The position numbers and the translations under genes are program-made. The notes under the pieces were generated by a model. It searched no databases and was not told the origin of the DNA. It saw nothing but the letters and a program-made list of their open reading frames with translations. 64,000 nt of DNA from Tetrahymena thermophila SB210 (taxonomy: Eukaryota; Ciliophora; Oligohymenophorea; Hymenostomatida; Tetrahymenidae): the NCBI RefSeq assembly GCF_000189635.1, contig NW_002476178.1:186001-250000 (forward strand). The letters run 5' to 3'. How positions within the stretch are numbered: the first letter of the stretch is position 1; each line of letters starts with the position of its first letter. Positions 41,155 through 53,487 of this stretch are shown piece by piece.

Positions 41155-42565
41155 TCATTTATTTATTCCTTTTTTATAATTTCGTCTTTAATATCTTATT
41201 ATTTTTCATTTTTTTTTTCTTCGTTTAAGTTATTATTCTAACTTTAATCATTTTATATCTCTTTTTTATTTGCTTCAAAACTAGCTTATTTGTTTTATTC
41301 TGATTATTCAGTTTATTATTATTAATCTTATTGCACATTTTTATTTTCTTTATTCTTCAATTTTTATTCATTCAATTTCTTACGAGTCTTTCCTTGATCA
41401 TACATCTGCAATATCACTGAACGAGTTTACTCAAGAAGTTCTTAATCAGTAAAGCCTAGGTCGGGAATATCGTCATCATCTATAGGAATGCCTTTCTATT
41501 TAATTTATTTAAATATATTTGTTAGCTTTTAAATTTAACCTATTTTATGTAATCACCTCTCTTTTTTCTTCAATTTTCTTAAGTTATTCATACTCTTTTG
41601 ATAACCCATACCCTTTTCCTAGGTAATATAATTCACTAGACCTAGCCCTTGAAGCTCTTGGTTTTACTCTTAAAAATTCTTTGAAGTAAATTTTATACAT
41701 CCTAAAAACATCTTTTTCTAAAGTTCCGTTTAGGGTTTTCATTACAACAGTTCCTCCTATTTTTAAATTCTTTGTACATACATCAATGGTCATATTGTTT
41801 AAATCTTAAATGAGTAAATGATCCTAATCTAAATCTCCACTAAAATTAGGTGCCATATCAGATATTACCTTATTATTAATTGTATAATTTAAAAGGTAGA
41901 AATGAAAGATTTATTAAATTAATAGAAATTTCCTTTATCTTCTCATAATATATAAAATACTAATTTTATCTATCAAAAATAGAAGTATTAGTTAGCTGTT
42001 AGCATTTCTTATTAAATAAGGAAAAAATATTTCATTTATCAAAAGTAATTTTCATACAATATCAACAGGCTCAAGCTTGAAGAATTCAGGAATGTAAACC
42101 TGAGTCTTTTTATCATTTATATCTCCTTAATAAAATACTGCGCCTTGAACTGGATCCATAAAATCTCTATCAATTGCTAAAACAGTAGGTTTTTTTTCAT
42201 TACTTTTTGTGAATTCAACTGCTACTTATGTCCAACCGCCTGGAGCTGATCCTAATTCAAGAACTTTTTATCCTTGCTTAAAGATTTTATATCTTTCCTA
42301 AATTTCTATTAATTTATAAGAAGCTCTACTTCTGTAATTGTCCTAAATTTATGATTAAATTTTTGTATTACTCTCTCACATAAATAACTTTAAATACTTT
42401 TTGTGCTTTTTTGACATACTCATCAGTCACATGCTCTTGCATCCACATCTTAGAAGATTTAGTCTTGGAGAAGCCAAAAATTTATTTTTAGTTAAAGAAT
42501 ACAGTCTTTTATGTTAAAGAAGGAATCATATCCTTCATTTAGAAGACAGAGTATCTGCAAAACAT
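41151..42565 (-). CDS. FtsJ/RrmJ-type rRNA 2'-O-ribose methyltransferase (4 exons)
   Basis: Minus strand, ATG 42565, TGA 41153-41151. Exons are 42565-42398, 42342-42058, 41868-41557 and 41495-41151, giving 369 aa. The domain starts with NYRSRASYKLIEI, then SAM motif I VLELGSAPGGWTQVAVEF, DFMDPVQGAVFYQGDI, ISDMAPNFSGDLDQDH and GGTVVMKTLNG, ending KPRASRARSSELYYLGKGYG. This is the RrmJ fold with the catalytic K-D-K-E set represented by SYK (Lys), SDMAP (Asp), VMKT (Lys) and SSE (Glu). The pattern is closest to bacterial RrmJ and mitochondrial MRM2, which methylate large-subunit rRNA. The N-terminus is rich in Lys, Phe and Ser and could be a mitochondrial presequence (inference). A Gln/Lys/Asn-rich tail of about 90 residues is extra to the family. 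Confidence 0.9.
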
Positions 42566-43096
42566 AATCTATTAATTTAATACCTTTAATTTAACAAATT
42601 TTGAAAAGTTCTATCTAATTTTATATTAATTAAGATTTAGATAATTAATTATTATTGTTATAAAATTTTGATAATTTTAAGATCAAGCAAGATTTTTGAT
42701 TTATTAATTTATAATTTTTATCAAATTTGAGGTAAATCTGTAGCCAGTAGAAATTTAAACTAAATTATTTAATTAATTCCTTTTGAGGAATTGATTTAAA
42801 AAAAACAAAAAATATTTGTAAATTTCATAAATCTATTTTAAACACTATTTTCTAAAAATGAATAAGATGTTTTCTTTTTAATTTGTTTTTTCAATAAAAA
42901 TAAATTTTACAAAAAATGTAAAATATATTAAAATAAATTAAATTATAGTCTGCGTATTTAATTTTTTAGAGTATTTATTTACCAAAAAATATTATATTTA
43001 TTTGCTTTTTAAATAAAAACTAACATAAATCCCATTATCTTTATATTTGTTATTTTATAAGAAGTGTAAATAAGTAAATAAGCATAATCTTTGAAA
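42566..43096. promoter_or_regulatory. Divergent promoter region
   Basis: A 531-bp A+T-rich gap between the FtsJ gene start (42565, minus) and the tethering-protein gene start (43097, plus). It must hold both promoters; no motif was identified. Confidence 0.5.
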
Positions 43097-46000
43097 ATGG
43101 AAGACAATACAAATTCTGTTGAAGATTAAATTAAGAATAGGGTATTTTCATATAAAAAGTAATCAACTAGCTTTACTATGAATATTTTATAGATTATTCT
43201 AAGAAGTAAAGCTTAAAAATAGCAGTCATAAAAAACGATCTTTTATAAATTAAATTAGATTATATCAGAGCTTATTTGTTGAAGGATCGAATCTCCTTAA
43301 GCTAGAAAAGGAAGAGCTTTAGGAATTTATTTACGAAAATTATAGAAATTTTATAGCACTTCAAGGGGAATATGATGAGTTTTTTAAAGAATTTGGTGAA
43401 ATTAAATCTAATTTTTCTTAGTTCGAAAATAGCTTAAAATACATTTTTGAGAATGTAAATGAAGTGAGGTAAAGAAAGTTAATGGTAATGAAGAAAAAAA
43501 TTGAATAAAAGCATTCATATAGTGATTCAGATGACAGTGAAGATGAAAAAGATGAAAAATAAAGCAAAAATAGTGAATCAGAAGAAAGCGAAGACTCTAG
43601 TGATGATAATGAAGATAATTATTCGAGATTCTAAAATCAGTAGAAATTAAAAAAAGAAAAGGAAGAAATGGCTGAATAAATTAATGAATTTCTTGACAAT
43701 ATTAGCATTAACACTTTTGAAAAGAATTACAATTAAGCAATATAGGCATTAGAAGTTTTACAAAACATGAAAAAATCAGAAAAATATTCACTCTATCTAA
43801 ATTAATTTGACATAAGGTAATTAATCAATAAACAAAGCATCATTTTTGATAAAACCTAGTCTTTTATAATTCAAAATTCATTCTATTTTTGAGTTAAAAA
43901 ATTTTTTAATTTAAAAACATTTTAAAATAAAGAAAAACTTTAGAAACTCATTATCAGACTCTTGTTGATTCGATAGTAAACGATCTGATTTCTGAAAACC
44001 CTTTAACAAAATTATAGGATTTAATATAATATTTGAAAGATACAAAACAAACTTAGAGAGCAGTGGAAGGCTATTTAGAAATAAAAAAAAGAAATTTAGC
44101 AGTAAATTAATTTAGAAAAAATAAAATATTAAAAAAATATAAAATTAATAGCAATTGATTAATAGCAAAATTGCTTAGGTAGGAAAATTAGAAGCTGAAA
44201 ATACAGTTTAAATTACTGAAGAGTATGCAAATTTCATCCTGTAAGTTTATGGTGAATTCAGTCTTCTCTTTTTAGTAACTATAATAAAATTATTAATTTT
44301 TAAGCTTTATTTATTTATCTTTAAAAGAAAAGTGAAGAAAATGTCTACTTTAAGAGCTTTATTTGTAATTGGATTAATTAAAGTTGCTCTGTCTTTTTCT
44401 GTTGTATTCAATAAAATATATTTTGGGGCTCCGAGTTAGAAGAAATATGTAAAAAAATAATTAATAAAAAATTTTAAACCAAGTTTAAAAATAAAAAATT
44501 CAGTGGAGAATGTAAAGCTAATTTCAGATGTCCTCTATTAAAAAGAAAATAAAAACGTTAGCTTAAACTTTATTATTCAAAGGCTCTTCGTTGATGAATT
44601 AGAATGTAAAATGGATGAAATGTTTGTAGCATATGCATAAAGGTTAACTAGAATGCAAAATGTTGATGATTGGTAAATATTTTCAATGTTTACTGTTCTT
44701 AATGTAAATTTTTGTGAAGAAGAAATCGGAAATCCTGATCTATAACCAGTTTAATTTATTTCTGAAATAGATATACCCGAAGTGTAAATAAAAAATTCCT
44801 GCAAAATAAATAATTTCGTCTTATTCATTAAAAATAAACAGAAAAAGGTAAATTCTAGCTAATGCAAAGCCTGTAAAAGATCCTTCTAGAGACAATTTAG
44901 ATAGTGGATATAAAAAATATTTATTAGAAACAAACTTAAAAGGAGCAAGGCATTCTATTTTATTTTGGAATACAATCTTTCAATTAATCGATAAAGTCGT
45001 TTAAAATGTAGACATTGACTCTAGAAGAATATTTTCTTCCTAACTTATTGCCTTGATAGAGAGTAAAATCCAATTATTCATAAGTGAGTATGTTAACTCG
45101 TTCAAAGAGGTATTACATTTTAATTTATTTTAATATTTATTATTTATTAAATAACTATATTAAAATCATTTAATGAAAATTTTTGCTATTTAATTTCTAT
45201 CAATTTACATTGAATTTTTAATATGTTTTATTTTAAATAGATTCCTTTTTAAATTTAAATTATTGATTTAAAAAAAAATAATTTTCATAAAACTGATTAT
45301 TTTTTTTAATTTATCTTCAAATTTAGTTTTTGAAAATTATCCAAAAATTTTTAAAAGATTAATGAATTTTATAAAAAAATAATTATCAATGAAATTCAAA
45401 AGTTTTATAAATTTTTTTTTAACTAGGTGCTTTCTAACGTAGCGAATTTTACAGAAAATTAATTACTTGCAGCTTGTGCAAATATAAATACTTGCTTGTA
45501 ATTCTCTAAATTTGCTAAAAGATACGAATCAATTAAGCTTAGACCTCATATAAAGCTAGACCACGATGCTTGGGAAAATTAGTGGAAGAAATAAATAAAT
45601 TTAGTTTACAACTCTTGCTTCGATTTAGTTTTTTCATACTTTAAATTTAAAATTTTATTGCACATCCCTAGGCTATTCTCAGAATATAGGAAAGTCTATA
45701 TTGCTCCTGTAAATAAATATTATAATTAAATTTTAAAATATATATTAATTGTTTTTATTTTTAAAAGTCTGATAAGGAATTAGGAAAATCTCCATCACCT
45801 TTATTCATTAAAATTGCTTACATCCTTGAAAATATCAAGGATAATTTATCTTTAATTATGAGCTAAAATGATATTATATTTTATTTTAGTAAGCTTATGG
45901 AAGCTATAAATTATATGATTGAATACATAATATATTGGGAGTACCATTGGATCCAAAAAGGATAAAATGTGTTTTTTATGAGCTAAAAAGACATTTAAAG

Positions 46001-46487
46001 ACTCAATTTAGAACCATATATGGACTAAATAAATGTTTATTTGTCTTAAAATGCACTTCAGATTAGTTATTTTAACAAAGAAAATATGAAACAGTTTATC
46101 TTCGATATTCATTTCTTAGCCATATTATTTAACGCTTATCTATGCAAAGAATCAAAGCCTGAAGCTAAAATTAATAATGAAAAGTTTCTCAATAAAGCAA
46201 TAGCATGCTACTGTAAAAGAAAAAACTATAATATAAAAGATTTTCCCTTTTCATAGATGGATTATAAATAAAGTCTAATGGATTATTGTATTAAATAATA
46301 TAAATCAGATATTAACTCTTTAATTATTAAAGAGAGAGAATCAGTACTTGTTTCTCAATCTTAGGGATTACAGTAAAGCAAATCCACTAATGGACAGACT
46401 AATGTTTCATCGTTTACTGGATCTGGTAGAAATTCAATTAAAGAGAGAATTTTTGCAATTAATCTAACAATGCAAAAAAATTATTGA
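43097..46487 (+). CDS. Vps51/Sec5-like vesicle-tethering protein, tentative (9 exons)
   Basis: ATG 43097, TGA 46485-46487. Introns are 43159-43192, 43817-43932, 44102-44151, 44241-44275, 44449-44503, 44784-44841, 45110-45426 and 45709-45767. All phases close to give 888 aa. Near the N-terminus, SLFVEGSNLLKLEKEELQEF followed by IYENYRNFIALQ resembles the Vps51/Sec5/Cog1 domain (a short helix pair ending in (Y/N)-x-N-Y-x-x-F-I). This family tethers endosome-derived or secretory vesicles in the GARP/EARP, exocyst or COG complexes. A Ser/Asp/Glu-rich insert (about 125-160) and a long helical body follow, consistent with such rods. The C-terminus is Ser/Thr-rich. Family membership is likely but the specific complex is not. 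Two introns are only 34 and 35 bp. Confidence 0.65.
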
Positions 46488-47216
46488 AAAATAAATTGAA
46501 AAAATTATTTTTTTTGAAAAACTAAAATATTATTTTAATCATTTTGTATTTTTTATTTGAATCTCTTTCTCTTTTTCAGTTGTGATAGAAAAATACAATT
46601 TAAAGCAATTAATTTAAATTTGATATTTAATACTTTTTAGCTACTTTCAAAAATATTTATTATAAATCAAATGAAATCAACCCTAAAAATTAAAACTTCC
46701 TTTTTGCTTAATAATTAAAAAATAATATGAAAGATATAAATGCAGATTTTGATTAATAAAAAAACAAGCAAGCAAACAATCAATTACATCAAGTTTAAAT
46801 TTTCTGAATCATTATAATTTACTCACTTTAATTATGATATTAAATTCTATTAAATTTCAAAAGAAATAATTAAAAACACCAAATATTATTGATAGTTGTT
46901 TTATTTTACTTAAGGGTAGATAGATAAAAGCAAAATTCTGTTATCTATTTCTAGCTTATAAGAAAAAATTATTTTAAAATATAGCTAAGAAGAGAGTTCA
47001 TAAGTTGCACTCTTCTTTGAATCACTAGCATAAATAGTTATAGGCATTAATTTATTATTTTCAAAAACTAAATATTTAGAGAATTCTAATCTAATTCGCA
47101 ATATTAGTTAAAATTCTTAAATTTAAAGCATTTACTACTGATTTATTGATTGATAAAAGGATTTTTGGGAAAGATAACAATTATAAATTTATTAGAGATA
47201 TAGATTACTTAACATT
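46488..47216. other. A+T-rich intergenic spacer
   Basis: Between two plus-strand genes. No coding frame was recognised. It presumably contains the promoter of the downstream gene. Confidence 0.4.
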
Positions 47217-50109
47217 ATGAACATTCATAGAAAAAGTTAAACTTCGAGCAATCCACTTTCTGTTAAATCTGGCTCAAATCCTATTCCTGTTTATGGAGGA
47301 GACAGATAAAGAGCTATTGAAGAAAAGATTTAGCAGTCAAATAAATTATTAGAACAAATAAAACTAACTTAATGGCAAAAAAGCTTCAATTATATAACCA
47401 TACCGACTAACCAATTTAGATCAGTCTTTTTAGAAACGAATCCTCATTTTAATATTTGTATTAATATTATTAAAGAATTTAATGAGGAAGTTGTTCAGTC
47501 AAAAGAAACAAATGAAGAAATTCGTAATGGACCATGGAAGCAAAAATTTAATAACTAATTGCAGCTTCTTCTACGTGAAATTGTATTCACTAGAGATCGT
47601 ATTATTTAAAAGACATTTTGTGAAAAAGTTTGTAGTTGGGCAATAGATTAGTTAGAGCAGCTTGAAGTAGCAGCAGAAACTTAACACAATTAAACTATGG
47701 AATCGCTATAAGCTAAAGCAGTTCTTACTCGTCCTGATTCAGCAATGACATCTGTTACAAATATGACAACTAACTTTTTAGGATCTAGAATTCTTAGTGC
47801 AACAGGTTAATCTTATAAGCAAAGACCAAAAAGTGGAGTCTTAAGAAGTATAGATAAAAGCATTTTACCTTAACTTAATTCGACATAAAGTACTATGAGA
47901 CCAGAGAGTGCTTTTAACTCCAGTCTCCGTCCTGAGAGTGCTGCTTATTATAGCAAGATAGATCTTATACGTCCTGAAAGTGCTGTAAACTTCAAAAAAA
48001 TTCGTCCAGGAAGTGCTGTAACTTTTAACACTAAAATTCCTCGTCCTATTAGCTCTGTTATTAGACCTGAATCTGCTTTCATTAAAGAAGATAAGGAAGA
48101 AGATGAAGACCGCGTTAGCTAAGCACAAAAAGAAAACTCCTAAATGTAAGGAATCAATGAAACTATATAGTAAGAAGAATAAGATGATTTGGAAATAGAA
48201 ATTAACAAAAAACTCTATGAAGAATTTAGACAAAAAGAAGAACTTAAAAAGAAGCAAAGAGAGAAGATCAAGATGGATTTTTCTGCTTCAACACTTTAAC
48301 CATCATAATAAATTGAACAGTTATTGGAAGATTATAAAACAAAAGCAAGAACCTAAATCCCTGATGTTGAACCTCCTGCTGAAAGGTTATTTATTTGTTT
48401 ATTTATAAATTAAAAGCAAAAGCTTAAGTTTCATTTAAAAAATAATTTTATTTTTATAAAAATTAACAAAAATAATTTAAAAATAGAATAAAAAATTATA
48501 CTCGTAAGAAACTTATACCAGATAAATTAGTGGAAAACATAGTGTAAAATGAGAATGATAATAAAAATAAAGATGAAGAATATTTAAAAGTTAACTGGAC
48601 TTTCCCTAAACCAGACACATTTTTACCTTCATAGCAATAAGCTATGGAGGAAGCTGAACTAAAAAAGTAATAAGAGGAAGAATAAGCCAATACTCAATAG
48701 TCTGAGCAGTCTCCAAAATAATAAGTAGAAGGAGTACCTGAGGCACCTGCTATAGATGGGTAAAAAGATAAAGTGCAAGATATAGGTCAGTAAATACTTG
48801 ACCAAGTAATTGCAGAAAAAGATAAAGAAAAAGAAAAAAAGGAAGTAAATATAAATCCTGATGTAAAGAACTATACAATTGATACAAATAGCAAGGAATA
48901 ATTTGTGAGAAATTTAAATAATAAGTTTGAGTAAAGATCAACTTATGTTTACTATGAACCTAGTGACGATGTAAGAGAAATGAGAATGGAGTAAAAATGG
49001 TTATAAAATAGAAATAAAGAAGTTAATGATAAGAGATAAGATGAAGAAAGAATAACTTACATCAAGGAATGGTCATTAGCAAAAGGAAGGCTGGAAAAAG
49101 AAATTAACAGAAAAATTGATTCAACAATTTATGGATCTCAATACATTAAATGTGACTATAAAAAGAGGCCATATACTGCAAAGGAATTGAGAGATATTGA
49201 TAAAAACACCTTACCTAAAAAGTAGAACAACTTCTTTAAAGACATTAATGCTGATGACATAAGTCCGGGAGGATTAAATTTCGAAAATGATTTTGGTTTT
49301 TAACCAGAAGAAATGTAACAATATGGTAGAGATGATCACGAAGAATATTATGATGAAGAGAGAGATGAAAATGAAGAAGAAGAGGATGAAGAAGATGAAA
49401 ACGAAGAAAGGGATAACGAAGATGCCATTTAAAAAATTGAAGTAAAATTTATAATTTAATAGATATTTTGTTTAATTGATTCAATTTAAAGGATGATCAA
49501 GAAGAGGAAGAGGAGTATCTTGATGATTTAGAGAATTTAGCAGGAGTCCCAAAGATGGGAGAATATAGGGGATCAAGGGTCAATATTCCTAAAAGCACAA
49601 ATGTTATTGACTTATCCAAAACGAATCCAGTTAAAGCTAAAACTGACAAATATTTTAGATTTGATAAAGAAATTGATGACCTTGAATATAATGCTTCAAA
49701 ATAAAAAATTGCTTAAATAAGAAAGCTTTATGGATAAACTATAAATGTTCCAAAGTCAAAAGATCTAGAAGATGAGCGTCCAGAAATTAAGACTGCTTCT
49801 CTTTCTGTTTATTCTAAAGATAGAAGAAACTAGCTTCATAGACCATTCTCAGCTGTGATTTCAAGGGTTAATGTTGATGTAGTAAGAAAAGAGTAAGTTG
49901 ATGAAATAGAAGAAGTTAAAAAAAGATTAGCAAAGTATAACGTTAATGTACCCATCAAAGCCATGAAAAATGCATTATTAGTACCTGAAGGTAACTTAGG
50001 TGTAGATGCTGATTTAATGCCTGACCCTGGTTTAGGACTATTTAGCAATCCTTTCTTTAAAGTAGGAAAGAAAAAGAAAAAGAAAGGTAAAAAGAAATCC
50101 AAAAAATGA
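47217..50109 (+). CDS. Large charged protein with repeated RPxSA motifs (3 exons)
   Basis: ATG 47217, TGA 50107-50109, introns 48386-48486 and 49442-49491, about 913 aa, phases consistent. The N-terminal 160 residues are helical (NPHFNICINIIKEFNEEVVQ; REIVFTRDRIIQKTF). Between about residues 178 and 290 a short motif recurs: RPDSAM, RPKSGV, RPESAF, RPESAA, RPESAV, RPGSAV, RPISSV, RPESAF. A ninth copy, RPFSAV, occurs near residue 820. A Glu/Lys-rich middle, a Glu/Asp-rich stretch (DDHEEYYDEERDENEEEEDE) and a very basic C-terminus (GKKKKKKGKKKSKK) follow. No enzyme domain is present. The spacing and sequence of the motif suggest serial docking or phosphorylation sites. The family was not recognised; a ciliary or cytoskeletal role is only a guess. 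Confidence 0.8.
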
Positions 50110-51046
50110 AATAAATAATAACAAATTTGGAACATGCTACAAATTATTTTAATATAATGGGTAAACTGTATATTATATAATGTAAATTAAATGCTCTTAC
50201 TGCTCTTTCACTCAATAAAATATAAAATGTTTAACCTCATTATAAAAAAGGATATTTCAAATAAAATTTTAAATGAAAAATCTATTTAGAAACTAAAATG
50301 TATTTTGTTTTAAAAATGAAATTATTTTAATATTGAGTAGAAAACCATTTAAAATTATTCAATTAATTTTCATTATTTTTTTTATTTATTTCGAAATGCG
50401 AATTATAATTTTTATTGTCGAATTTTATTATCCTTGTTTTTAATCTTAATTTTTTTGCTTAAAATTATAATTATTTTATTTAGTATTGTGTTTTGTGCTT
50501 ATTTGTTAGATGTAGTTCATAGATTATATAAATATCTACCAAATTCAATTATTTAAAAAGATTGATTAATAATTACAACCAATTTTAATTGTAGAGAAAA
50601 CTCAGTAATCAAATTATCTCGGAACATTATTATATTTTTATTTTAATGAATCAAAAAATAAATAAATTTTTACAGCATATTACATGTATAAAAACAGAAA
50701 AATAATTATTGGATGATTTAACTATTTATAAAAAATGAAATAAATTTATACAAAAAAAATGAATTAACTTTTTTTGAATAATATAAATATTTTATATTTC
50801 TTTAATTTGTAAATTGTTTATTTAATATAAAAATAATTAGTTTTATTGATTAAATTAATAATAATATAAATTTTTGAATATTTTTATTAACTAAATTAAT
50901 TCTAATTTTAGCAAGTGCTAAAAAAGTTTCTTTTGGTTCAAGAATAAATGTTGCTAAAAGTAGCTTGAAATTAATTGGCTAAAAGATCATATTTTTTTTT
51001 TAGTAGAGGGATATTTATTTAATTTTACATAAGAATTTCAGACTTT
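50110..51046. other. Convergent 3' intergenic spacer
   Basis: Between the 3' ends of the RPxSA gene (+) and the second ankyrin gene (-). A+T-rich with poly-T runs; no gene, repeat or RNA was recognised. Confidence 0.45.
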
Positions 51047-52354
51047 TCAAAAAAAGAGAAGGCAGCATGCTTTGTGCTTTGTCTCTTCTCCTTCAATTTC
51101 TGTATTTTAATTATATTTAGATCTATATTATTAAGTTTAATTCTCTATTTGAGGTTTAAGTTATTTTTATAATTCCTATTATTATTATTATTATTACTAG
51201 TTATGCTAACACTAGTTACTAAACGATTATCCGTTTGGTGATTAACTAATATTAGGTAGATTTAGATGTCTGCTAGAAGACTAAGGAGTGTTTAGAGTTG
51301 AATTTTTTTTCTTGGATTTGCTTTATTAATAGCGGCTACCTTAAGATATTAATAATTGAGATTAGGAGGGTCTTTCGTTTTCATTAGATATTCTGAAATT
51401 AGAAACCATGGTATTTTCATATTATTCGAATATCTTAATTACTTCTTCTTTGTATGGATGTTTATCAAGCAGGTCATAACAATCTTAGCCTTAAGCATTT
51501 TTCATAAAAATATCTGCACCATTTTAAACTAAAAATCTAATCATAGATAGGTTTATATCCTTTTCTCTGTAATCTAGATCATCTTAAATATTACAAAATT
51601 GCATAAGTAGTGTATGTTTATTTTCTTCATTAACAATTTAATTAACATTTGCTCCTTTTTCTAATAAGTATTGAGCCATTTTGATACAAAGGTTTTTATT
51701 TTCAAAATAATTGCTATCTTCCTCAAGCCTAGAAAAGCAATAGTAAAGCGGAGGAAGTCCATCTACACTAGTTTAACAAACATCCGCTCCCTTTTATATT
51801 AGGTATTGCATAATTTCAAATTGTCCCTTAATGCATGCGACCATTAAAGGAGATAGTTTTTACTTTTTTGATGGGTAATTAACATCTATTGGAGCTTTTT
51901 AATTAAACAGCTCTCTCACATTATCAATATTTCCACAGTAAACTGCTACAATTAGAGGTGTTACCTTTTTATCTATTGATGAAGTAGGGCCAAACGGTCT
52001 AACATAATTTAAAGTTTTATTTTTCCAATTGAAGTGCTTTAAATCGTTTAACTAACCAGATAAAATTACTTCTAAAATCATTTTTTCTTCATCCAAAGAG
52101 TTAGTATTGTTTGATTTATCTCCCATCATCAACGAGGAAGAAGGATTAAATGACACCTAATTATTTTGCAAAAGCGAAGATGCTGCTTCTCTACAATTTT
52201 ACTAAACATTATTTTCAATGGCTGAAGCATTTTTATTTGAATTCTAAGAAAGTTTGGGAGTATCTTTTTCGATTTCTTTTGTTTGACTACTATTATCATT
52301 TATATAGCTACTATGATTTTTAATAGTTCCATTTTATGATGATTTTCTAGACAT
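51047..52354 (-). CDS. Ankyrin-repeat protein, single exon, Cys-rich C-terminal end
   Basis: Minus strand, ATG 52354, TGA 51049-51047, 1308 nt and 435 aa without intron. The first 100 residues are Ser/Asn-rich. Ankyrin repeats follow from about 110 to 285: KVTPLIVAVYCGNIDNVREL, KLSPLMVACIKGQFEIMQYL, then IQKGADVCQTSVDGLPPLYY, MAQYLLEKGANVNQ, TLLMQFCN, MIRFLVQNGADIFMKNAQGQ and LLDKHPYKEEVIKIFE. The Gln-rich tail ends in KHKACCLLFF. The terminal Cys pair could be lipidated, which would tether the protein to membrane (inference). The partner is unknown. It is not obviously a recent paralog of the ankyrin gene at 37.5 kb; only the repeats are shared. Confidence 0.87.
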
Positions 52355-53487
52355 AATAAATAATTTTAAGCTTAATAGCTAATTTTTTAAAAACTAAGTA
52401 GAAATATTTCTTTTTAGAATAAGTTTTGTCTTCAATTAAGAGCTTCTTCAATATTTCAAAATGTTTGTTGCAATACAAATAGATTACTTAAAGCCTTAAA
52501 ATATTAGAGATTTTTTATAAAAATATTTTATTTATAAGCAATTGTTTTTAACTTATAAATAATAAATAAACTCTAGTTTGTTATTATTAGTTCTAACTTT
52601 TCTGATTGTGATTTTTTGATTTTTACTTTAAAAAATATTAGTTAGTATTTAATTTAATTAAACTAATTTTATAAAAAAGTGAAAAGTAATTAATTTCCTT
52701 AATTATTTTTACAAATTCACTAATAAAAAGTAAATTAAATTAATTGGCATTTAGTACATTAATCTAATATCTCAGTTCTAATTCTAATTATGACAAAACT
52801 TTTCAAATAAAATTTATCACATCTATGTTAAATTGTTCACTTATGAAAAATCAATTATCGCCATACAATTTTACTTAATAAATCTAATTCAACTAATCTA
52901 TTTAATCAAACAGTAATTTTAATGTTTATTTATTAAAACAGCACTTTAAAAGATAAAAGCTTAAAAAGGTTGACTCTATATAGAAAAATCATACTTTACA
53001 GAATGTCTAAAAATAGTTTTTAGAATAAGGCAAGAAACATTAAATATATTTTTTCTATTCTTATGATTTATTTATTCAATTAATTATAAATAGTAAGCTA
53101 TTAAATAATTAGGATGGAATTTTTTTAATTTACTAAAGTTTAAAATTTTCTATTTGAATAAAAATATATATATATATCTATTGATTATTAAGATTTTAGA
53201 AATTTATAAAAAATTTATATAAATTTTAATTAATTAACAAACCAATTATTTATAATATTTTTTATTACTTTTTGCACTGTATTTATTTAAATAAATTTTT
53301 TATTGAGTCTATTTTTATTTGCATTCAGCTTATCTCTACTAACTTATTTATTTTTATTAGGGAATTTATGTTATTTAAATTGATTTTTATGATTTACTTA
53401 CAATGAATTAAATACTTATTCTATACAACATTTATAAATAATTTTATTATTTCGAATTAAAAATTTATTTTTTCATTTTAATTGAAC
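52355..53487. other. A+T-rich intergenic spacer
   Basis: Between the ankyrin gene start and the DNAAF5 gene stop (both minus). Long A/T runs and a TA-repeat patch near 53165; nothing else was recognised. Confidence 0.4.

Noticed and set aside
47865..48257. 130-codon minus-strand frame
   Set aside because: It is antisense to the RPxSA-motif exon, has no family features and is explained by purine-rich coding on the plus strand.
49836..50135. 99-codon minus-strand frame
   Set aside because: Antisense shadow of the basic C-terminal exon of the RPxSA gene.
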